Of a DNA stretch of 64,000 nucleotides, positions 52,501 to 64,000 are shown one piece after another; position 1 is the stretch's first letter, and each line of letters starts with the position of its first letter. Under the pieces are notes generated by a model, which saw nothing but the letters and a program-made list of their open reading frames with translations, was not told where the DNA came from and made no database searches. The position numbers and the translations under genes are program-made. The stretch is from Saposhnikovia divaricata (Eukaryota; Streptophyta; Magnoliopsida; Apiales; Apiaceae). The stretch spans positions 226,812,648 through 226,876,647 of the forward strand of contig CM071598.1 in assembly GCA_036435485.1 (NCBI GenBank). The letters run 5' to 3'.

Positions 52501-55500
52501 AAATATCCACAAAATTGTTCGACTCAATTTTTAACAATATCCCGTGTACTAACCCCTTTGAGAATTTTCCGAAAACCGAGTTTCGATCATATCAGCTCCG
52601 ATTCAGGTCTGAATTGCGTCAAATAAAATTTCATTGAATTCCAATAACCCATAGGAACAAAATATGTAAAAATATCCACAAAATGGTTCGACCCAATTTT
52701 TAACAATATCCCGTGTACTAACACCTTTGAGAATTTTCCAAAAACCGAGTTTCGATCATATCAGCTCCGATTCCGGTCCGAACTGCGTCAAATAAAATTT
52801 CCTTGAATTCCAATAACCCATAGGAACAAAATATGTAAAAATATCCACAAAATGGTCCGACTCGATTTTTAACAATATCCCGTGTACTAACCCCTTTGAG
52901 GATTATCCAAAAACCGAGTTTTGACTATATCAGCTCCGATTCAGGTCTGAATTGTGTCAAATAAAATTTCGTTGAATTCCAATAACCCATAAGAACAAAA
53001 TATGTAAAAATATCCTTAAAATGGTCCGATTCGATTTTTAACAATATCCCGTGTACAAACCACTTTGAGGATTATCCGAAAACCGAGTTTCGATCATATC
53101 AGCTCCGATTCAAGTCTGAATTGCGTCAAATAAAATTTAATTGAATTCCAATAACCCATAGGAACAAAATATGTAAAAATATCCACAAAATGGTTCGACC
53201 CGATTTTTAACAATATCCCGTGTACTAACACCTTTGAGAATTTTCCGAAAACCGAGTTTCGATCATATCAGCTCCTATTCCGGTCCGAACTGCGTCAAAT
53301 AAAATTTCGTTGAATTCCAATAACCCATAGGAACAAAATATGTAAAAATATCCACAAAATGGTCCAACTCGATTTTTAACAATATCCCGTGTACTAACCC
53401 CTTTGAGGATTATCCAAAAACCGAGTTTTGACTATATCAGCTTCGATTCAGGTCTGAATTGTGTCAAATAAAATTTCGTTGAATTCCAATAACCCATAAT
53501 AACAAAATATGTAAAAATATCCTTAAAATGGTCCGATTCGATTTTTAACAATATCCCGTGTACTAACCACTTTGAGGATTATCCGAAAACCGAGTTTCGA
53601 TCATATCAGCTCCGATTCAGGTCTGAATTGCGTCAAATAAAATTTTGTTGAATTTCAATAACCCATAGGAACAAAATATGTAAAAATATCCACAAAATGG
53701 TCCGACTCGATTTTTAACAATATCCCGTGTACTAACCCCTTTGAGAATTTTCCGAAAACCGAGTTTCGATCATATCAGCTCCGATTCAGGTCTGAATTAC
53801 GTCAAATAAAATTTCATTGAATTCCAATAACCCATAGGAACAAAATATGTAAAAATATCCACAAAATGGTTCGACCCGATTTTTAACAATATCCCGTGTA
53901 CTAACACCTTTGAGAATTTTCCGAAAACCGAGTTTCGATCATATCAACTCCGATTCCGGTCCGAACTGCGTCAAATAAAATTTCGTTGAATTCCAATAAC
54001 CCATAGGAACAAAATATGTAAAAATATCCACAAAATGGTCCGACTCGATTTTTAACAATATCCCGTGTACTAACCCCTTTGAGGATTATCCAAAAACCGA
54101 GTTTTGACTATATCAGCTCCGATTCAGGTCTGAATTGTGTCAAATAAAATTTCGTTGAATTCCAATAACCCATAAGAACAAAATATGTAAAAATATCCTT
54201 AAAATGGTCCTATTCGATTTTTAACAATATCCCGTGTACTAACCACTTTGAGGATTATCCGAAAACCGAGTTTCGATCATATCAGCTCCGATTCAGGTCT
54301 GAATTGCGTCAAATAAAATTTTGTTGAATTTCAATAACCCATAGGAACAAAATATGTAAAAATATCCACAAAATTGTCCGACTCAATTTTTAACAATATC
54401 CCGTGTACTAACCCCTTTGAGAATTTTCCGAAAACCGAGTTTCGATCATATCAGCTCCGATTCAGGTCTGAATTGCGTCAAATAAAATTTCATTGAATTC
54501 CAATAACCCATAGGAACAAAATATGTAAAAATATCCACAAAATGGTTCGACCCAATTTTTAACAATATCCCGTGTACTAACACCTTTGAGAATTTTCCGA
54601 AAACCGAGTTTCGATCATATCAGCTCCGATTCCGGTCCGAACTGCGTCAAATAAAATTTCCTTGAATTCCAATAACCCATAGGAACAAAATATGTAAAAA
54701 TATCCACAAAATGGTCCGACTCGATTTTTAACAATATCCCGTGTACTAAACCCTTTGAGGATTATCCAAAAACCGAGTTTTGACTATATCAGCTCCGATT
54801 CAGGTCTGAATTGTGTCAAATAAAATTTCGTTGAATTCCAATAACCCATAGGAACAAAATATGTAAAAATATCCACAAAATGGTCCGACTCGATTTTTAA
54901 CAATATCCCGTGTACTAACCCCTTTGAGAATTTTCCGAAAACCGAGTTTCGATCATATCAGCTCCGATTCCGGTCCGAACTGCGTCAAATAAAATTTCAT
55001 TGAATTCCAATAACCCATAGGAACAAAATATGTAAAAATATCCAAAAAATGGTCCGACTCGATTTTTAACAATATCCCGTGTACTAACCCCTTTGAGGAT
55101 TATCCAAAAACCGAGTTTTGACTATATCAGCTCCGATTCAGGTCTGAATTGTGTCAAATAAAATTTCGTTGATTTCCAATAACCCATAGGAACAAAATAT
55201 TTAAAAATATCCTTAAAATGGTCGGACTCGATTTTTAACAATATCCCGTGTACAAACCACTTTGAGGATTATCCGAAAACCGAGTTTCGATCATATCAGC
55301 TCCGATTCAGGTCTGAATTGCGTCAAATAAAATTTTGTTGAATTTCAATAACCCATAGGAACAAAATATGTAAAAATATCCACAAAATGGTCCAACTCGA
55401 TTTTTAACAATATCCCGTGTACTAACCCCTTTGAGGATTATCCAAAAACCGAGTTTTGACTATATCAGCTTCGATTCAGGTCTGAATTGTGTCAAATAAA

Positions 55501-58500
55501 ATTTCGTTGAATTCCAATAACCCATAATAACAAAATATGTAAAAATATCCTTAAAATGGTCCGATTCGATTTTTAACAATATCCCGTGTACTAACCACTT
55601 TGAGGATTATCCGAAAACCGAGTTTCGATCATATCAGCTCCGATTCAGGTCTGAATTGCGTCAAATAAAATTTTGTTGAATTTCAATAACCCATAGGAAC
55701 AAAATATGTAAAAATATCCACAAAATGGTCCGACTCGATTTTTAACAATATCCCGTGTACTAACCCCTTTGAGAATTTTCCGAAAACCGAGTTTCGATCA
55801 TATCAGCTCCGATTCAGGTCTGAATTACGTCAAATAAAATTTCATTGAATTCCAATAACCCATAGGAACAAAATATGTAAAAATATCCACAAAATGGTTC
55901 GACCCGATTTTTAACAATATCCCGTGTACTAACACCTTTGAGAATTTTCCGAAAACCGAGTTTCGATCATATCAACTCCGATTCCGGTCCGAACTGCGTC
56001 AAATAAAATTTCGTTGAATTCCAATAACCCATAGGAACAAAATATGTAAAAATATCCACAAAATGGTCCGACTCGATTTTTAACAATATCCCGTGTACTA
56101 ACCCCTTTGAGGATTATCCAAAAACCGAGTTTTGACTATATCAGCTCCGATTCAGGTCTGAATTGTGTCAAATAAAATTTCGTTGAATTCCAATAACCCA
56201 TAAGAACAAAATATGTAAAAATATCCTTAAAATGGTCCTATTCGATTTTTAACAATATCCCGTGTACTAACCACTTTGAGGATTATCCGAAAAACGAGTT
56301 TCGATCATATCAGCTCCGATTCAGGTCTGAATTGCGTCAAATAAAATTTTGTTGAATTTCAATAACCCATAGGAACAAAATATGTAAAAATATCCACAAA
56401 ATTGTCCGACTCAATTTTTAACAATATCCCGTGTACTAACCCCTTTGAGAATTTTCCGAAAACCGAGTTTCGATCATATCAGCTCCGATTCAGGTCTGAA
56501 TTGCGTCAAATAAAATTTCATTGAATTCCAATAACCCATAGGAACAAAATATGTAAAAATATCCACAAAATGGTTCGACCCAATTTTTAACAATATCCCG
56601 TGTACTAACACCTTTGAGAATTTTCCGAAAACCGAGTTTCGATCATATCAGCTCCGATTCCGGTCCGAACTGCGTCAAATAAAATTTCCTTGAATTCCAA
56701 TAACCCATAGGAACAAAATATGTAAAAATATCCACAAAATGGTCCGACTCGATTTTTAACAATATCCCGTGTACTAAACCCTTTGAGGATTATCCAAAAA
56801 CCGAGTTTTGACTATATCAGCTCCGATTCAGGTCTGAATTGTGTCAAATAAAATTTCGTTGAATTCCAATAACCCATAGGAACAAAATATGTAAAAATAT
56901 CCACAAAATGGTCCGACTCGATTTTTAACAATATCCCGTGTACTAACCCCTTTGAGAATTTTCCGAAAACCGAGTTTCGATCATATCAGCTCCGATTCCG
57001 GTCCGAACTGCGTCAAATAAAATTTCATTGAATTCCAATAACCCATAGGAACAAAATATGTAAAAATATCCAAAAAATGGTCCGACTCGATTTTTAACAA
57101 TATCCCGTGTACTAACCCCTTTGAGGATTATCCAAAAACCGAGTTTTGACTATATCAGCTCCGATTCAGGTCTGAATTGTGTCAAATAAAATTTCGTTGA
57201 TTTCCAATAACCCATAGGAACAAAATATTTAAAAATATCCTTAAAATGGTCGGACTCGATTTTTAACAATATCCCGTGTACAAACCACTTTGAGGATTAT
57301 CCGAAAACCGAGTTTCGATCATATCAGCTCCGATTCAGGTCTGAATTGCGTCAAATAAAATTTTGTTGAATTTCAATAACCCATAGGAACAAAATATGTA
57401 AAAATATCCACAAAATGGTCCGACTCGATTTTTAACAATATCCCGTGTACTAACCACTTTGAGAATTTTCCGAAAACCGAGTTTCGATCATATCAGCTCT
57501 GATTCAGGTCTTAATTGCGTCAAATAAAATTTTGTTGAATTTCAATAACCATAGGAACAAAATATGTAAAAATATCCACAAAATGGTTCGACCCGATTTT
57601 TAACAATATCCCGTGTACAAACCACTTTGAGGAATATCCAAAAACCGAGTTTTGACTATATCAGCTCCGATTCAGGTCTGAATTGTGTCAAATAAAATTT
57701 CGTTGATTTCCAATAACCCATAGGAACAAAATATTTAAAAATATCCTTAAAATGGTCGGACTCGATTTTTAACAATATCCCGTGTACAAACCACTTTGAG
57801 GATTATCCGAAAACCGAGTTTCGATCATATCAGCTCCGATTCAGGTCTGAATTGCGTCAAATAAAATTTTGTTGAATTTCAATAACCCATAGGAACAAAA
57901 TATGTAAAAATATCCACAAAATGGTCCGACTCGATTTTTAACAATATCCCGTGTACTAACCACTTTGAGAATTTTCCGAAAACCGAGTTTCGATCATATC
58001 AGCTCCGATTCAGGTCTGAATTGCGTCAAATAAAATTTTGTTGAATTTCAATAACCATAGGAACAAAATATGTAAAAATATCCACAAAATGGTTCGGCCC
58101 AATTTTTAACAATATCCCGTGTACAAACCACTTTGAGGATTATCCGAAAACCGAGTTTCGATCATATCAGCTCCGATTCAGGTCTGAATTGCGTCAAATA
58201 AAATTTTGTTGAATTTCAATAACCCATAGGAACAAAATATGTAAAAATATCCACAAAATGTTCCGACTCGATTTTTAACAGTATCCCGTGTACTAACCAC
58301 TTTGAGAATTTTCCGAAAATCGAGTTTCGATCATATCAGCTCCGATTCAGGTCTGAATTGTGTCAAATAAAATTTCGTTGATTTCAAATAACCCATAGGA
58401 ACAAAATATTTAAAAATGTCCTTAAAATGGTCGGACTCGATTTTTAACAATATCCCGTGTACAAACCACTTTGAGGATTATCCGAAAACCGAGTTTCGAT

Positions 58501-61500
58501 CATATCAGCTCCGATTCAGGTCTGAATTGCGTCAAATAAAATTTTATTGAATTTCAATAACCCATAGGAACAAAATATGTAAAAATATCCACAAAATGGT
58601 CCGACTCGATTTTTAACAATATCCCGTGTACTAACCACTTTGAGAATTTTCCGAAAACCGAGTTTCGATCATATCAGCTCCGATTCAGGTCTGAATTGCG
58701 TCAAATAAAATTTTGTTGAATTTCAATAACCATAGGAACAAAATATGTAAAAATATCCACAAAATGGTTCGACCCGATTTTTAACAATATCCCGTGTACT
58801 AACACCTTTGAGAATTTTCCGAAAACCGAGTTTCGATCATATCAGCTCCGATTCCGGTCCGAACTGCGTCAAATAAAATTTCGTTGAATTCCAATAACCC
58901 ATAGGAACAAAATATGTAAAAATATCCACAAAATGGTCCGACTCGATTTTTAACAATATCCCGTGTACTAACCCCTTTGAGGATTATCCAAAAACCGAGT
59001 TTTGACTATATCAGCTCCGATTCAGGTCTGAATTGTGTCAAATAAAATTTCGTTGAATTCCAATAACCCATAGGAACAAAATATGTAAAAATATCCTTAA
59101 AATGGTCCTATTCGATTTTTAACAATATCCCGTGTACTAACCACTTTGAGGATTATCCGAAAACCGGGTTTCGATCATATCAGCTCCGATTCAGGTCTGA
59201 ATTGCGTCAAATAAAATTTTGTTGAAGTTCAATAACCCATAGGAACAAAATATGTAAAAATATCCACAAAATTGTCCGACTCAATTTTTAACAATATCCC
59301 GTGTACTAACCCCTTTGAGAATTTTCCGAAAAACGAGTTTCGATCATATCAGCTCCGATTCAGGTCTGAATTGGGTCAAATAAAATTTTGTCGAATTTCA
59401 ATAACCCATAGGAACAAAATATGTAAAAATATCCACAAAATGGTCCGACTCGATTTTTAACAATATCCCGTGTACTAACCCCTTTGAGAATTTTCCGAAA
59501 ATCGAGTTTCGATCATATCAGCTCCGATTCAGGTCTGAATTACGTCAAATAAAATTTCATTGAATTCCAATAACCCATAGGAACAAAATATGTTAAAATA
59601 TCCACAAAATGGTTCGACCCGATTTTTAACAATATCCCGTGTACTAATACCTTTGACAATTTTCCGAAAACCGAGTTTCGATCATATCAGCTCCGATTCC
59701 GGTCCGAACTGCGTCAAATAAAATTTCGTTGAATTCCAATAACCCATAGGAACAAAATATGTAAAAATATCCACAAAATGGTCCGACTCGATTTTTAACA
59801 ATATCCCGTGTATTAACCCCTTTGAGGATTATCCAAAAACCGAGTTTTGACTATATCAGCTCCGATTCAGGTCTGAATTGTGTCAAATAAAATTTCGTTG
59901 AATTCCAATAACCCATAAGAACAAAATATGTAAAAATATCCTTAAAATGGTCCTATTCGATTTTTAACAATATCCCGTGTACTAACCACTTTGAGGATTA
60001 TCCGAAAACCGAGTTTCGATCATATCAGCTCCGATTCAGGTCTGAATTGCGTCAAATAAAATTTTGTTGAATTTCAATAACCCATAGGAACAAAATATGT
60101 AAAAATATCCACAAAATTGTTCGACTCAATTTTTAACAATATCCCGTGTACTAACCCCTTTGAGAATTTTCCGAAAACCGAGTTTCGATCATATCAGCTC
60201 CGATTCAGGTCTGAATTGCGTCAAATAAAATTTCATTGAATTCCAATAACCCATAGGAACAAAATATGTAAAAATATCCACAAAATGGTTCGACCCAATT
60301 TTTAACAATATCCCGTGTACTAACACCTTTGAGAATTTTCCAAAAACCGAGTTTCGATCATATCAGCTCCGATTCCGGTCCGAACTGCGTCAAATAAAAT
60401 TTCCTTGAATTCCAATAACCCATAGGAACAAAATATGTAAAAATATCCACAAAATGGTCCGACTCGATTTTTAACAATATCCCGTGTACTAACCCCTTTG
60501 AGGATTATCCAAAAACCGAGTTTTGACTATATCAGCTCCGATTCAGGTCTGAATTGTGTCAAATAAAATTTCGTTGAATTCCAATAACCCATAAGAACAA
60601 AATATGTAAAAATATCCTTAAAATGGTCCGATTCGATTTTTAACAATATCCCGTGTACAAACCACTTTGAGGATTATCCGAAAACCGAGTTTCGATCATA
60701 TCAGCTCCGATTCAGGTCTGAATTGCGTCAAATAAAATTTAATTGAATTCCAATAACCCATAGGAACAAAATATGTAAAAATATCCACAAAATGGTTCGA
60801 CCCGATTTTTAACAATATCCCGTGTACTAACACCTTTGAGAATTTTCCGAAAACCGAGTTTCGATCATATCAGCTCCTATTCCGGTCCGAACTGCGTCAA
60901 ATAAAATTTCGTTGAATTCCAATAACCCATAGGAACAAAATATGTAAAAATATCCACAAAATGGTCCAACTCGATTTTTAACAATATCCCGTGTACTAAC
61001 CCCTTTGAGGATTATCCAAAAACCGAGTTTTGACTATATCAGCTTCGATTCAGGTCTGAATTGTGTCAAATAAAATTTCGTTGAATTCCAATAACCCATA
61101 ATAACAAAATATGTAAAAATATCCTTAAAATGGTCCGATTCGATTTTTAACAATATCCCGTGTACTAACCACTTTGAGGATTATCCGAAAACCGAGTTTC
61201 GATCATATCAGCTCCGATTCAGGTCTGAATTGCGTCAAATAAAATTTTGTTGAATTTCAATAACCCATAGGAACAAAATATGTAAAAATATCCACAAAAT
61301 GGTCCGACTCGATTTTTAACAATATCCCGTGTACTAACCCCTTTGAGAATTTTCCGAAAACCGAGTTTCGATCATATCAGCTCCGATTCAGGTCTGAATT
61401 ACGTCAAATAAAATTTCATTGAATTCCAATAACCCATAGGAACAAAATATGTAAAAATATCCACAAAATGGTTCGACCCGATTTTTAACAATATCCCGTG

Positions 61501-62697
61501 TACTAACACCTTTGAGAATTTTCCGAAAACCGAGTTTCGATCATATCAACTCCGATTCCGGTCCGAACTGCGTCAAATAAAATTTCGTTGAATTCCAATA
61601 ACCCATAGGAACAAAATATGTAAAAATATCCACAAAATGGTCCGACTCGATTTTTAACAATATCCCGTGTACTAACCCCTTTGAGGATTATCCAAAAACC
61701 GAGTTTTGACTATATCAGCTCCGATTCAGGTCTGAATTGTGTCAAATAAAATTTCGTTGAATTCCAATAACCCATAAGAACAAAATATGTAAAAATATCC
61801 TTAAAATGGTCCTATTCGATTTTTAACAATATCCCGTGTACTAACCACTTTGAGGATTATCCGAAAACCGAGTTTCGATCATATCAGCTCCGATTCAGGT
61901 CTGAATTGCGTCAAATAAAATTTTGTTGAATTTCAATAACCCATAGGAACAAAATATGTAAAAATATCCACAAAATTGTCCGACTCAATTTTTAACAATA
62001 TCCCGTGTACTAACCCCTTTGAGAATTTTCCGAAAACCGAGTTTCGATCATATCAGCTCCGATTCAGGTCTGAATTGCGTCAAATAAAATTTCATTGAAT
62101 TCCAATAACCCATAGGAACAAAATATGTAAAAATATCCACAAAATGGTTCGACCCAATTTTTAACAATATCCCGTGTACTAACACCTTTGAGAATTTTCC
62201 GAAAACCGAGTTTCGATCATATCAGCTCCGATTCCGGTCCGAACTGCGTCAAATAAAATTTCCTTGAATTCCAATAACCCATGGGAACAAAATATGTAAA
62301 AATATCCACAAAATGGTCCGACTCGATTTTTAACAATATCCCGTGTACTAAACCCTTTGAGGATTATCCAAAAACCGAGTTTTGACTATATCAGCTCCGA
62401 TTCAGGTCTGAATTGTGTCAAATAAAATTTCGTTGAATTCCAATAACCCATAGGAACAAAATATGTAAAAATATCCACAAAATGGTCCGACTCGATTTTT
62501 AACAATATCCCGTGTACTAACCCCTTTGAGAATTTTCCGAAAACCGAGTTTCGATCATATCAGCTCCGATTCCGGTCCGAACTGCGTCAAATAAAATTTC
62601 ATTGAATTCCAATAACCCATAGGAACAAAATATGTAAAAATATCCAAAAAATGGTCCGACTCGATTTTTAACAATATCCCGTGTACTAACCCCTTTG
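49530..62697 (+). repeat. 45-monomer super-repeat, period 7602 bp
   Basis: About 49530-55095 recurs at about 57132-62697. Markers at exactly 7602 bp: TTCAGGTCTTAATTG (49901 and 57503), GGTTCGGCCC (about 50488 and 58090), GAATTGGGTCAAATAAAA (about 51769 and 59371), GGTCCAACTC (53361 and 60963), and GTGTACTAAACC (54741 and 62343). In the parts compared by eye I noticed only a handful of substitutions (for example near 52047/59649, 52211/59813, 53113/60715 and 54681/62283). This is the longest and most homogeneous duplicate in the window. Confidence 0.9.
53335..57390 (+). repeat. 12-monomer tandem repeat inside the super-repeat, period 2028 bp
   Basis: Copies run about 53335-55362 and 55363-57390. 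Markers at 2028 bp: GGTCCAACTC (53361 and 55389), GTGTACTAAACC (54741 and 56769), and TCCAAAAAATGG (about 55041 and 57069). The right-hand unit of the 7602-bp repeat has this block only once within the window (60963-62697). The second 12-mer copy is therefore what separates the two halves of the super-repeat. Confidence 0.88.
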
Positions 62698-62779
62698 AGG
62701 AATATCCAAAAACCCAGTTTTGACTATATCAGCTCCGATTCAGGTCTGAATTGTGTCAAATAAAATTTCGTTGAATTCC

Positions 62780-64000
62780 AATAACCCATAGGAACAAAAT
62801 ATTTAAAAATATCCTTAAAATGGTCGGACTCGATTTTTAACAATATCCCGTGTACAAACCACTTTGAGGATTATCCGAAAACCGAGTTTCGATCATATCA
62901 GCTCCGATTCAGGTCTGAATTGCGTCAAATAAAATTTTGTTGAATTTCAATAACCCATGGGAACAAAATATGTAAAAATATCCACAAAATGGTCCGACTC
63001 GATTTTTAACAATATCCCGTGTACTAACCACTTTGAGAATTTTCCGAAAACCGAGTTTCGATCATATCAGCTCCTATTCCGGTCCGAACTGCGTCAAATA
63101 AAATTTCGTTGAATTCCAATAACCCATAGGAACAAAATATGTAAAAATATCCACAAAATGGTCCGACGCGATTTTTAACAATATCCCGTGTACTAACCCC
63201 TTTGAGGATTATCCAAAAACCGAGTTTTGACTATATCAGCTCCGATTCAGGTCTGAATTGTGTCAAATAAAATTTCGTTGATTTCCAATAACCCATAATA
63301 ATAAAATATTTAAAAATATCCTTAAAATGGTCGGACTCGATTTTTAACAATATCCCGTGTACAAATCACTTTGAGGATTATCCGAAAACCGAGTTTCGAT
63401 CATATCAGCTCCGATTCAGGTCTGAATTGCGTCAAATAAAATTTTGTTGAATTTCAATAACCCATAGGAACAAAATATGTAAAAATATCCACAAAATGGT
63501 CCGACTCGATTTTTAACAATATCCCGTGTACTAACCCCTTTGAGAATTTTCCGAAAACCGAGTTTCGATCATATCAGCTCCGATTCAGGTCTGAATTGCG
63601 TCAAATAAAATTTCATTGAATTCCAATAACCCATAGGAACAAAATATGTAAAAATATCCACAAAATGGTTCGACCCGATTTTTAACAATATCCCGTGTAC
63701 TAAAACCATTGAGTATTTTCCGAAAACCGAGTTTCGATCATATCAGCTCCGATTCCGGTCCGAACTTCGTCAAATAAAATTTCGTTGAATTCCAATAACC
63801 CATAGGAACAAAATATGTAAAAATATCCACAAAATGGTCCGACTCGATTTTTAACAGTATCCCGTGTACTAACCCCTTTGAGGAATATCCAAAAACCGAG
63901 TTTTGACTATATCAGCTCCGATTCAGGTCTGAATTGTGTCAAATAAAATTTCGTTGATTTCCAATAACCCATAGGAACAAAATATTTAAAAATATCCTTA
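62780..64000 (+). repeat. Return of the 48.4-49.6 kb block (offset 14359 bp), cut by the window end
   Basis: Matches about 48420-49641. Markers: GACCGACGCGATTTTT (GGACCGACGC at 48801, GGTCCGACGC at 63160), CTAAAACC with GAGTATTTTCC (49341 and 63700), and TTAACAGTATCC (49492 and 63851), all at 14359 bp. The offset is 14360 before a single extra A at about 48734. 14359 is 85 monomers less 6 bases. The match is still running at 64000. Confidence 0.85.

Larger units (their letters stand above)
6935..64000 (+). repeat. 169-bp satellite array, main uninterrupted segment
   Basis: About 57 kb of head-to-tail monomers, all in one orientation, with no interruption that I could see, and running off the window end. 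Register shifts are limited to single-base indels, for example AACAATGTAAAAA at about 12445, the one-base-short AATAACCATAGG forms after 43.5 kb, and GTCAAAATAAAA at about 48734. The internal order of monomer types is set by the block duplications listed separately. No retrotransposon, gene or RNA gene is visible. Short open frames at 44496-44741, 47198-47443, 51670-51858 and 59272-59460 lie inside satellite and exist as pairs only because their blocks were duplicated. Confidence 0.96.

Noticed and set aside
1..64000. CRISPR-like array because of regular repeats
   Set aside because: The repeats are contiguous 169-bp monomers with no unique spacers, far longer than CRISPR repeats, and there are no cas genes.

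Overview
The whole window is a eukaryotic tandem satellite array with one foreign insertion. Apart from about 0.7 kb near position 2 kb, and a small copied remnant of it near 6.9 kb, every stretch I read is built from head-to-tail copies of one AT-rich monomer. The monomer is 169 bp and about 35% GC by hand count of one copy; roughly 375 copies fit in 64 kb. I see no believable protein-coding gene, tRNA, rRNA, CRISPR array or transposon with recognisable coding. A near-nucleosome-length monomer in a long, single-orientation, highly homogenised array is typical of (peri)centromeric satellite DNA. I think a flowering plant is most likely, mainly because the insertion looks like plant mitochondrial DNA, but I do not recognise the satellite family or the species.

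The array is hierarchical. Monomers fall into at least four recurring types, called A, B, C and D here and seen in order at 1-676. They often run D-A-B-C as a tetramer of about 676 bp. Longer blocks of 9 to 45 monomers have been copied next to each other, with offsets readable from shared private variants: 4352/3677 bp (2.5-10.3 kb), 1688, 6081 and 4393 bp (8.2-18.1 kb), 3380, 2535 and 5915 bp (18.2-26.3 kb), 1690 bp (24.8-28.2 kb), 2873 bp (27.2-33.3 kb), 2535 bp (34.5-39.6 kb), 1521 bp (40.9-43.4 kb), 2702 bp (42.0-47.8 kb), and 7602 bp with a nested 2028 bp (49.5-62.7 kb). The last 1.2 kb repeats 48.4-49.6 kb at an offset of 14359 bp, so a new round of a super-repeat of about 85 monomers seems to start just before the window ends.

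The insertion (1885-2582) is GC-rich, about 698 bp, and interrupts a monomer with a loss of only about 6 bp of satellite. Its composition and GC-rich hairpin suggest plant mitochondrial DNA captured during break repair, but this is not proven. The last 55 bp of the insertion, with the satellite that follows it, occur again at 6880 onward. The insertion therefore predates one segmental duplication of the array and can be used to order events. Marker variants are zoned along the window (for example AAGATCC only in the left half, and ACAGTATCC and a one-base-shorter AACCATAGG only in the right half), which points to local rather than array-wide homogenisation.
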